Of a DNA stretch of 12,745 nt, positions 6,559-12,745 are shown piece by piece (the stretch's first letter is position 1; the number at the start of each line of letters is the position of its first letter). The stretch is from Bacteroidales bacterium (GTDB lineage: Bacteria > Bacteroidota > Bacteroidia > Bacteroidales > UBA7960), in contig SLNU01000234.1 of NCBI GenBank assembly GCA_007132865.1, positions 1 to 12,745 on the forward strand. The letters are read 5' to 3'. The position numbers and the translations under genes are program-made. The notes beneath the pieces were generated by a model. The model was not told where the DNA came from. It made no database searches and saw only the letters and a list, made by a program, of their open reading frames with translations.

Positions 6559-8400
6559 ATGGTAGAAAATTATTCAGAAGACACGATTCGCACGCTTGAC
6601 TGGAAAGAACACATCCGGATGCGTCCGGGTATGTACATCGGAAAGCTGGGCGACGGCGCTTCACAGGATGACGGCATATACGTGCTGATCAAGGAAGTCA
6701 TCGACAATGCCATAGATGAGTTCATCATGGGCTTTGGCAAAACCATCGAGGTCCGGATTGATGAGCGGCAGGTCACGGTCAGGGATTACGGCCGGGGCAT
6801 TCCGCTGGGCAAAGTGGTAGACTGTGTATCCAAGATCAACACCGGGGCCAAGTACGACTCCAAGGTTTTCAAGAAGACTGTCGGATTGAACGGGGTGGGT
6901 ACCAAGGCCGTCAACGCCCTGTCAGGCTCATTCCGCATCGAATCCATCCGGGAGGGGAAATCCAAGTTGGCCGATTTTGAAATGGGCAACCTCTGCGGGG
7001 AACGACTGGAAGAGCGCAGCAACGGAAGGAGTGGAACCATCGTCACATTCGTTCCCGATGAGACAATTTTCGGAAAATTCCGCTTCATCAATGAGTACAT
7101 TGAAAAACTTTTATGGAACTATGTGTTCCTGAACCGCGGCTTGACCATCGTGTTCAACGGGCAGAAGATGCAGGCCCAAAACGGGCTGCTTGACTTGCTC
7201 AACCGCAACATCGACAACCCGGTCTGCTACCCGATCATCCACATACAGGACAGTGACCTGGAATTTGCCTTCACCCACAGCAACAGCCAGTACAGCGAAG
7301 AGTACTATTCCTTTGTGAACGGCCAGCATACAACCCAGGGCGGCACCCACCAGGCTGCGTTCCGCGAAAGCCTTAACAAGACGCTTCGGGATTTCTACAA
7401 AAAGGATTTCGATGCCAATGATATCAAGACGTCCATCATCGTGGCGCTGAGCATCAAGGTTCAGGAACCCGTTTTTGAGTCCCAGACCAAAACCAAGCTG
7501 GGATCCCAGTATATGGAACCCGGCGGATCCACAATAAAAAATTACATCAGTGACATTGTAAAAAAGCGGCTCGACAATTATTTGCATATGCACCAGGATG
7601 TTGCCGAGGCCTTGCTAAGGAAGATTCTGCAGTCGGAGCGGGAGCGCAAGGACATGGCAAGCATCAAGAAACTGGCGAGGGAACGGGTGAAAAAGGCGAG
7701 CCTGCACAATAAAAAATTGCGTGATTGCCGGCTCCACTACAACGAGAACCACCCGCAGCGACTGGACTCCACCCTGTTCATCACAGAGGGAGATTCGGCC
7801 AGCGGTTCCATCACCAAAGCCCGGAACGTGAACACCCAGGCGGTTTTCAGCCTGAAGGGCAAACCCCTGAACAGTTATGGGTTAACCAAGAAGATTGTTT
7901 ATGAGAACGAGGAGTTCAACTTGCTGCAGGCGGCCCTGAATATTGAAGACAGCCTGGAAGACCTTCGCTACAACAACATTGTCGTGGCCACCGATGCCGA
8001 TGTGGACGGCATGCACATCCGGCTGTTGCTGCTGACCTTTTTCCTGCAGTTTTTCCCCGACCTGGTTCGCAACGGACATCTTTATATCCTGCAGACCCCC
8101 TTGTTCAGGGTGAGGAACAAACAGAAAACCATTTACTGCTACTCTGAAAAGGAAAAGCAGGAGGCCATTAAGGAGCTGGGCACCAAGCCGGAAATTACCC
8201 GTTTCAAGGGCCTGGGAGAAATTTCACCCGACGAGTTCGGCCATTTCATAGGAAAGAGCATCCGCCTGGATCCGGTAATCCTGCGCAAGGATTCCAGCAT
8301 TAGCGAGATGCTTTCCTTCTATATGGGGAAAAACACACCCGAACGCCAGACTTTCATTATTGACAACCTCAGGGTCGAGTTGGACGTGCTGGAAGATTAA
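6559..8400 (+). CDS. parE: DNA topoisomerase IV subunit B (ParE), ATPase and TOPRIM subunit
   Basis: ATP-driven subunit of the type IIA topoisomerase that unlinks daughter chromosomes together with ParC. The product is 613 residues, the short form without the extra insertion found in many GyrB proteins. The GHKL ATPase domain is complete: EVIDNAIDE at 46-54 (catalytic E46, Mg-binding N50), DYGRGIPLG at 76-84, and [15 protein letters not shown] at 108-122. QGGTH and the transducer lysine motif (KTKLGS) follow. The TOPRIM domain has EGDSASGS from E410 and the metal-binding DADVD at 479-483. The [11 protein letters not shown] variant favours topoisomerase IV over gyrase (usually SAGGSAKQGRD). 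The frame is open 60 codons upstream, but the ATG at 6559 gives the normal N-terminus and lies just after the -7 element. No parC follows; the next gene is convergent and overlaps the parE 3' end by 32 bases. GyrB is the alternative but less likely. Confidence 0.93.
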   Translation: MVENYSEDTIRTLDWKEHIRMRPGMYIGKLGDGASQDDGIYVLIKEVIDNAIDEFIMGFGKTIEVRIDERQVTVRDYGRGIPLGKVVDCVSKINTGAKYDSKVFKKTVGLNGVGTKAVNALSGSFRIESIREGKSKLADFEMGNLCGERLEERSNGRSGTIVTFVPDETIFGKFRFINEYIEKLLWNYVFLNRGLTIVFNGQKMQAQNGLLDLLNRNIDNPVCYPIIHIQDSDLEFAFTHSNSQYSEEYYSFVNGQHTTQGGTHQAAFRESLNKTLRDFYKKDFDANDIKTSIIVALSIKVQEPVFESQTKTKLGSQYMEPGGSTIKNYISDIVKKRLDNYLHMHQDVAEALLRKILQSERERKDMASIKKLARERVKKASLHNKKLRDCRLHYNENHPQRLDSTLFITEGDSASGSITKARNVNTQAVFSLKGKPLNSYGLTKKIVYENEEFNLLQAALNIEDSLEDLRYNNIVVATDADVDGMHIRLLLLTFFLQFFPDLVRNGHLYILQTPLFRVRNKQKTIYCYSEKEKQEAIKELGTKPEITRFKGLGEISPDEFGHFIGKSIRLDPVILRKDSSISEMLSFYMGKNTPERQTFIIDNLRVELDVLED

Positions 8401-9184
8401 CGCCCTTGTCCCAGTCTGCCCACGCCCTGAATTTGTCCCGGAAGCCCTCCAGTGGACAACGGGGAAGCACGATGGTCTCAAGCTGCTCTCTGTGAGGCAT
8501 GAAGTTCCCCAGGTTTTCACCCCCCGGGTCGACCACGGCCGAATCCCCTGAGTGCGATATCCCGTTGCCATCTTCCCCGATCCGGTTCAGACCGACTACA
8601 TAGCTTAAATTCTCTATGGCCCGGGCCATCAGCAAAACCCGCCAGGCGTGGCTGCGGCTTTCAGGCCAGTTGGCAACATACAGCAATACATCGTAGTCAA
8701 AGCCTTTATTCTCATCATGTCGGTTGCGGCTCCAAACGGGAAAACGCAGATCATAGCATATAAGCGGCATGATTCGCCAGCCTTTCAGTTCCACAATCAG
8801 CTTCCCCTCACCCGGGGTGTAATGCCTGTTCTCGCCGGCAAAGCTGAACAGATGATATTTGTCATACTGTTCGAACCTCCCATCCGGTTGCATCCAGATA
8901 AAACGATTGAAAAAATGTCCCCCTTCAGCAATGGCCAGGCTGCCGGCAAGCACACAATTCTTTTCAGCAGCAATACGTCGCATCCACTCCATGGATGGGC
9001 CATCCATCGGCTCGGCCACTTTCCCCGGGTTCATCGAAAAACCCGTCGTGAACATTTCAGGCAAAACAACCAGGTCGGTCGGTCCCTCAATGGCTGAAAT
9101 TTTTCCGGACAACATCTCCAGATTTTTCTCCGGGTCCTCCCAGTGCAGCGGGGTCTGGATCAGGCTAAGTTTTATATTTTGCAT
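8369..9184 (-). CDS. Nitrilase-superfamily omega-amidase (YafV/Nit2-like)
   Basis: Cytoplasmic C-N hydrolase expected to hydrolyse 2-oxoglutaramate (and 2-oxosuccinamate) to the 2-oxo acid and ammonia. The 271-residue product has the nitrilase triad: E43 in [11 protein letters not shown]109 in YDKYHLF and C143 in [14 protein letters not shown]. The motifs FSMN near 49-52 and [11 protein letters not shown] near 108-118 are typical of the YafV/Nit2 omega-amidase branch, unlike cyanide-forming nitrilases or carbamoylputrescine amidases. It follows the aminotransferase on the same strand. Its ATG at 9184-9182 lies 13 bases inside that gene's end, which suggests coupled translation. The last ten or so codons are read antisense to the end of parE, and the C-terminal tail (NLPARPTRP) looks like a non-conserved extension. 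The related role of removing damaged glutathione products (Nit1) is less likely given the neighbour. Confidence 0.85.
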   Translation of the reverse strand: MQNIKLSLIQTPLHWEDPEKNLEMLSGKISAIEGPTDLVVLPEMFTTGFSMNPGKVAEPMDGPSMEWMRRIAAEKNCVLAGSLAIAEGGHFFNRFIWMQPDGRFEQYDKYHLFSFAGENRHYTPGEGKLIVELKGWRIMPLICYDLRFPVWSRNRHDENKGFDYDVLLYVANWPESRSHAWRVLLMARAIENLSYVVGLNRIGEDGNGISHSGDSAVVDPGGENLGNFMPHREQLETIVLPRCPLEGFRDKFRAWADWDKGVNLPARPTRP

Positions 9185-10329
9185 AGGATAGCGGCTGCTT
9201 TGTCAAGGGTCTGTTCTGACTTGGCAAAACAGAACCTGAGGCTCTGGTTATTCTCCGGCTTGGAATAAAACGGGGCATTGGGGACAGAAGCCACCTTGTG
9301 TTCCTTCACCAGCCGCCGGGCAAAGTCCATCTCCTCTTCTTCACTGATGGCACTGTAGTCCAACATCTGAAAATAGGTTCCCGAAGCCGGGACGATCTTA
9401 AAACGTGAACTTGCCAGCGCCTGGATGAAATAGTCCCGCTTTTTCTGGTAAAACGAGCCCAGCCCCTGGTAGTTTTCCGGTTTCTTCAAATACTCCGCCA
9501 AGGCATATTGGATTGGGGTGTTGGCTGCAAATACGGTGAATTGATGGGTTTTTCTGAACTCTTTCATCAGGTTCTCCGGTGCCAGACAATAACCGGTTTT
9601 CCATCCGGTGGCATGGAAGGTCTTCCCGAATGAACAAACCACGAGGCTGCGCTCCACCAGTCCGGGATACCGGCAAACACTCTCGTGGGTCAGTCCGTCG
9701 AACACAATATGCTCGTACACCTCATCGCTCAGCACCAGAATCCCGGATTCCTTTGTCAGCCGGTCCAGTGCTGTGAGGTCTTCTGCGGTTAACATACTGC
9801 CCGAAGGATTGTGCGGGGTATTGATGATGATCATGCGGGTGCGTGAGCTGACCAGTCTTTTGACTTCATTCCAGTCTATCCGGTAGCCCGGATACTTCAT
9901 CCTGAAAGGAATGGGCATCCCACCGTTCAGCCGGATGGCAGGCACGTAGCTATCGTATGCAGGTTCAAACACAATAACCTCATCCTCATCCCGCACAAAA
10001 GCCGTGATGGCTGTAAATATGGCCTGGGTAGCTCCTGCTGTTACCGTGATCTCTGTCTCCGGATTATAGACCGCTCCGTAAAGGGACTGTGTTTTCTCTG
10101 CAATCCGCTCACGCAGCTCCTGAACGCCAGGCATCGGGGCATATTGGTTGAATCCCTTTTTCATGTATTTCCCGACCAGGCCAATCAGCTCTGCAGATAC
10201 CTCAAAGTCGGGAAAGCCCTGTGAAAGATTGATGGCACCGTGGTCACGGGCCAGACCTGACATCACGGCAAAAACGGAGGTTCCCGTATTGGGAAGCTTG
10301 GAAACAACGGAGTCGGGGAAAAAGCTCAT
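9172..10329 (-). CDS. PLP-dependent aminotransferase, methionine/glutamine transaminase type (YbdL-like)
   Basis: Class I/II fold-type I aminotransferase, 385 residues, cytoplasmic. Visible active-site features are the N-terminal [10 protein letters not shown] (33-42), NQYAPMPGV (61-69), the cofactor-contacting NTPHNPSG (170-177), SDEVYEHI (201-208, with D202 and Y205), the Schiff-base K236 in [15 protein letters not shown], and the carboxylate-binding Arg in SLRFCFAK near the end. The [13 protein letters not shown] and FHATGWK signatures are those of the methionine aminotransferase/glutamine transaminase K group rather than of aspartate or aromatic aminotransferases. These enzymes convert 4-methylthio-2-oxobutanoate to methionine with glutamine as a donor. 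It is the first gene of a two-gene operon with the overlapping omega-amidase, which removes the glutamine-derived keto product. The gene diverges from pgk across a 106-base gap. Substrate range is inferred from the family and the neighbour. Confidence 0.87.
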   Translation of the reverse strand: MSFFPDSVVSKLPNTGTSVFAVMSGLARDHGAINLSQGFPDFEVSAELIGLVGKYMKKGFNQYAPMPGVQELRERIAEKTQSLYGAVYNPETEITVTAGATQAIFTAITAFVRDEDEVIVFEPAYDSYVPAIRLNGGMPIPFRMKYPGYRIDWNEVKRLVSSRTRMIIINTPHNPSGSMLTAEDLTALDRLTKESGILVLSDEVYEHIVFDGLTHESVCRYPGLVERSLVVCSFGKTFHATGWKTGYCLAPENLMKEFRKTHQFTVFAANTPIQYALAEYLKKPENYQGLGSFYQKKRDYFIQALASSRFKIVPASGTYFQMLDYSAISEEEEMDFARRLVKEHKVASVPNAPFYSKPENNQSLRFCFAKSEQTLDKAAAILCKI

Positions 10330-10435
10330 ATGTCCTTTAAAAGTATTAATTTTGTCAAAAGCAAAATTCCTGCCAGGGAAACGTAAAAGTAAGATTTTTT
10401 TTCTAGCATCAATTTACCATAAATATTTTCGACAA

Positions 10436-11626
10436 ATGAGGACCTTAGACAATATTAACTTTTCCGGCAAGCGGGCTATTGTCCGTGTCGATTTCAACGT
10501 CCCCCTCAACAAGGATTTCCAGATCACAGATGATTCACGCATCCGGGCGGCCATCCCAACCATACGGAAGATCCTCGGTGATGGCGGGTCCGTCATATTA
10601 ATGTCCCACCTGGGCCGCCCAAAAGAAGGCCCGGAAGACAAGTTTTCCCTGAAGCACCTCCTCCCCCACCTGGGAAAACTGCTTGGACTCGAGGTGAAGT
10701 TCGCCGATGATTGTGTGGGCAAATCTGCCAGGAAACTGGCTGACGGACTTCAGGCCGGGGAAGTGCTGTTGCTTGAGAACCTGCGTTTTTACAAGGAAGA
10801 GACCAAGGGAGATGAAGGCTTTTCAGAAAAGCTTGCCTCGCTGGCCGACATATATGTGAACGATGCGTTCGGGACCGCCCACCGGGCCCATGCCTCGACC
10901 ACCATTATTGCAAGATTCTTCCCGCAGGCAAAAGCATTTGGCTATATCATGGAAAGGGAGCTGGCAAGCATCGACAAGGTAATTCAAGACACCCAAAAGC
11001 CTTATGTGGCTGTCATTGGCGGCGCCAAGGTCAGCACCAAGATAGAGATCATTAACAACCTGCTCGACAAGGTAGATGACCTGATTATTGGCGGGGGCAT
11101 GATGTTCACCTTTATCAAGGCACAGGGAGGAAAAATCGGCAACAGCCTGGTGGAGGATGACTACCTGGAAACCGCAAGGGAAATCCTGGCCAGTGCACGT
11201 GAAAAGGGCGTCCGGATCCATATTCCACCGGATGCCATCGTCGCCGACAGTTTCTCCAACGACGCCAGGTCAAAGGAAGTTGATGCATCCCGCATACCGG
11301 ATGAATGGCTTGGCCTGGATATCGGGCCGGAAAGCATCCGGAAGTTTGAGGAGGTCATTACCCAGGCCAAGACGGTTTTATGGAATGGCCCCATGGGCGT
11401 GTTTGAGATGAGCAATTTTGCCGCGGGCACAAAAGCGATAGCCGAGGCCCTGGTCAAGGCGACCGAAAAGGGTGCATTCACGCTGATTGGAGGAGGAGAT
11501 TCCGTAGCAGCGATCAACCAGCTGCAGCTGGCTGATGCGGTCAGCTACGTCAGTACTGGCGGAGGAGCATTGCTGGAATACATGGAGGGAAAGATTCTGC
11601 CAGGAATTCAGGCCATCAACGAATAA
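10436..11626 (+). CDS. pgk: Phosphoglycerate kinase
   Basis: Cytoplasmic glycolytic enzyme that transfers phosphate between 1,3-bisphosphoglycerate and ADP. The product is 396 residues, the normal bacterial length, and all signatures are intact: RVDFNVPLN at 17-25, the substrate-binding SHLGRP at 57-62, [10 protein letters not shown] at 113-122, NDAFGTAHR at 142-150, GGAKVSTK at 195-202, [10 protein letters not shown], and the nucleotide-binding GGGDS at 352-356 followed by STGGGA. The frame is open far upstream, antisense to the aminotransferase, but the ATG at 10436 gives the canonical N-terminus. The leader is AT-rich and has no Shine-Dalgarno sequence. It stands alone, not in an operon with gap or tpi. 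Its stop lies 29 bases from the stop of the convergent histidine kinase, with a small hairpin between. Confidence 0.96.
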   Translation: MRTLDNINFSGKRAIVRVDFNVPLNKDFQITDDSRIRAAIPTIRKILGDGGSVILMSHLGRPKEGPEDKFSLKHLLPHLGKLLGLEVKFADDCVGKSARKLADGLQAGEVLLLENLRFYKEETKGDEGFSEKLASLADIYVNDAFGTAHRAHASTTIIARFFPQAKAFGYIMERELASIDKVIQDTQKPYVAVIGGAKVSTKIEIINNLLDKVDDLIIGGGMMFTFIKAQGGKIGNSLVEDDYLETAREILASAREKGVRIHIPPDAIVADSFSNDARSKEVDASRIPDEWLGLDIGPESIRKFEEVITQAKTVLWNGPMGVFEMSNFAAGTKAIAEALVKATEKGAFTLIGGGDSVAAINQLQLADAVSYVSTGGGALLEYMEGKILPGIQAINE

Positions 11627-11630
11627 GTCT

Positions 11631-11648
11631 GCCAACAGCTTGTTTGGC
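11631..11648. terminator. Possible bidirectional hairpin between pgk and the histidine kinase
   Basis: GCCAACA and TGTTTGGC can pair over seven base pairs with one bulged base and a three-base loop. The hairpin sits almost exactly in the 29-base gap between the two convergent stop codons, where a shared terminator would be expected. There is no T-run on either side, so intrinsic termination would be weak; support is mainly positional. Confidence 0.3.
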
Positions 11649-11655
11649 CGGTTAA

Positions 11656-12745
11656 CTATGTTGTAAGCCGGTATATGGCTTCCAGCAGTTTCTCCTCGTC
11701 AATCGGCTTGGAGATGTAATCATCCATCCCGGCTTTGAGAAAGCGCTCCCGGTCCCCGGGAATGGCATATCCGGTGATCGCGATCACTGGTGTGCGCTTG
11801 TCGGCATCCTTTTCCAAATCCCGGATCTTACGCGTGGCTTCGAACCCGTCCATCCGGGGCATTTGTCCATCCATCAACACCAGGTCATAAGACCCTTTGC
11901 TGAATTTCTCAATGGCTATCATCCCATTTGATGCGGTATCTGCCAACCAGCCATGTGAGCGAATGAACCCAGCCAGATATAACTGGTTAATGGCTTCATC
12001 CTCGGCGATCAGGATGTTCAGGCTGCGTTTTTCCATTTCTCCGGCATTATTGTTTTTTGGATCTCCTGCAGGTCCGAGCAAGGGGACTTCGAAGGAAACC
12101 ACACTGCCTTTTCCGTATTCGCTTTCAAAGACAACACGGCCCTGCATCAGTTCCACCAGACTCTTGACAATGCTGAGGCCAAGTCCTGTTCCCTGGTACT
12201 CCTTGCGCGATGAAATATCCAGCTGCCGGAATGAATCAAACAACTGACCGATTTCCTCTTCTTTGACGCCAATACCGGTATCACGCACGGAAAACCGCAA
12301 CTGCGGCGTCGAACCCTGAACCATGCCGACTTCCAGGATCACCGAGCCTTCTTTGGTGAACTTGATGGCATTGCTGAGCAGGTTGTTAAGAACCTGGCTA
12401 ATCTTCTGCTCGTCCCCATAAACCTCCTCAGGCAAGCCATTTTCAAAGCGGACATCAAAATCCAGTCCCTTTTCCCCGGCCTGTGGCCTGTGCATACTCA
12501 TCAGCTCACCTACCATTGTATTCAGACCGAAGACCGAATAGGTCAGCGATACCTTCCCGGCCTCAATTTTTGAAAAATCCAGGATGTCATTCAGGATGGA
12601 CAAGAGGTTCTTCGAGGAGAACAAGATCGAGTTCAAGTGGTTTCTCTGAACCTCATCGACAGGCGATTTAAGCAGGGTGTTGGCCATCCCTGTGATTGCA
12701 TTCATCGGGTTGCGGATCTCGTGGCTCAGGTTGGCCAGGAAGGCG
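11656..12745 (-). CDS. Hybrid sensor histidine kinase with C-terminal receiver, partial at its 5' end
   Basis: C-terminal part of a two-component hybrid kinase; the sensor region lies beyond the right edge. The frame is open to the edge, and the ATG at 12705 is internal because the residues just before it spell the HisKA H-box (LSHEIRNP, phospho-accepting His codon at 12723-12721). In order come the HisKA dimerisation helices, then a HATPase_c domain with N-box (NNLLSNAIKFTKEG), G1 (DTGIGV), F-box (LFDSFRQ) and G2 (GTGLGLSIVKSLVE), a short Asn-rich linker, and a receiver domain (LNILIAEDEAINQ) with the phosphoacceptor Asp in LMDGQMPRMDG (codon 11871-11869) and the conserved Lys in ISKPID. All catalytic motifs are intact. 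There is no Hpt or DNA-binding output domain after the receiver, so phosphate must pass to another protein or the receiver acts on the kinase itself. The signal sensed cannot be inferred. No partner regulator is in the window. Confidence 0.93.
   Translation of the reverse strand, partial: AFLANLSHEIRNPMNAITGMANTLLKSPVDEVQRNHLNSILFSSKNLLSILNDILDFSKIEAGKVSLTYSVFGLNTMVGELMSMHRPQAGEKGLDFDVRFENGLPEEVYGDEQKISQVLNNLLSNAIKFTKEGSVILEVGMVQGSTPQLRFSVRDTGIGVKEEEIGQLFDSFRQLDISSRKEYQGTGLGLSIVKSLVELMQGRVVFESEYGKGSVVSFEVPLLGPAGDPKNNNAGEMEKRSLNILIAEDEAINQLYLAGFIRSHGWLADTASNGMIAIEKFSKGSYDLVLMDGQMPRMDGFEATRKIRDLEKDADKRTPVIAITGYAIPGDRERFLKAGMDDYISKPIDEEKLLEAIYRLTT

Noticed and set aside
10338..10345. TACTTTTA (minus strand) as a -7 element for the aminotransferase gene.
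   Set aside because: Only eight bases separate it from the ATG, which would leave almost no leader. The last consensus base also differs.
10424..10431. TATTTTCG as a -7 promoter element for pgk.
   Set aside because: It ends four bases before the start codon, so transcription would begin at or after the ATG.
12483..12705. Reading the histidine kinase as a complete gene starting at the ATG at 12705.
   Set aside because: The frame remains open to the window edge, and the H-box with the phospho-accepting histidine lies upstream of that ATG, so the gene is truncated by the window.

Overview
The window looks like chromosomal DNA of a member of the Bacteroidota. Three things point that way. The large outer-membrane receptor has the carboxypeptidase-regulatory, plug and barrel layout common in that phylum. 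Start codons lack clear Shine-Dalgarno sequences. At least two upstream regions carry the Bacteroidota -7 promoter element TAnnTTTG. Base composition is moderate and looks even throughout. I see no mobile element, CRISPR array, tRNA, rRNA or other sign of recent transfer, and no gene-free stretch over about 210 bases.

Layout from left to right: (1) Carotenoid region: a lycopene cyclase domain protein running off the left edge (minus) and, divergent from it, a CrtW-type beta-carotene ketolase (plus). Together they would take lycopene to beta-carotene and then to ketocarotenoids such as echinenone or canthaxanthin. (2) A lone dTDP-4-dehydrorhamnose reductase, RmlD (minus). (3) A 472-residue soluble protein of unknown function (plus). 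(4) An 869-residue TonB-dependent-receptor-like outer membrane protein (minus). (5) Topoisomerase IV subunit B, ParE (plus). (6) A two-gene operon on the minus strand: a PLP aminotransferase of the methionine/glutamine transaminase type, overlapping an omega-amidase-type nitrilase. (7) Phosphoglycerate kinase (plus). (8) A hybrid histidine kinase running off the right edge (minus).

The architecture is striking. Strand alternates at every step, so apart from the aminotransferase-nitrilase pair every gene is its own transcription unit. Four gene pairs converge: two are 40 and 29 bases apart, and two overlap at their 3' ends by 4 and 32 bases. Four divergent gaps of 81 to 206 bases hold the promoters.

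Most genes are housekeeping or well-known families. The clearest functional teams are cyclase with ketolase, and aminotransferase with omega-amidase (glutamine-dependent transamination made irreversible by hydrolysis of 2-oxoglutaramate). The one protein without a function I can assign is the 472-residue product at 2328-3746. I found no convincing new multi-gene system.
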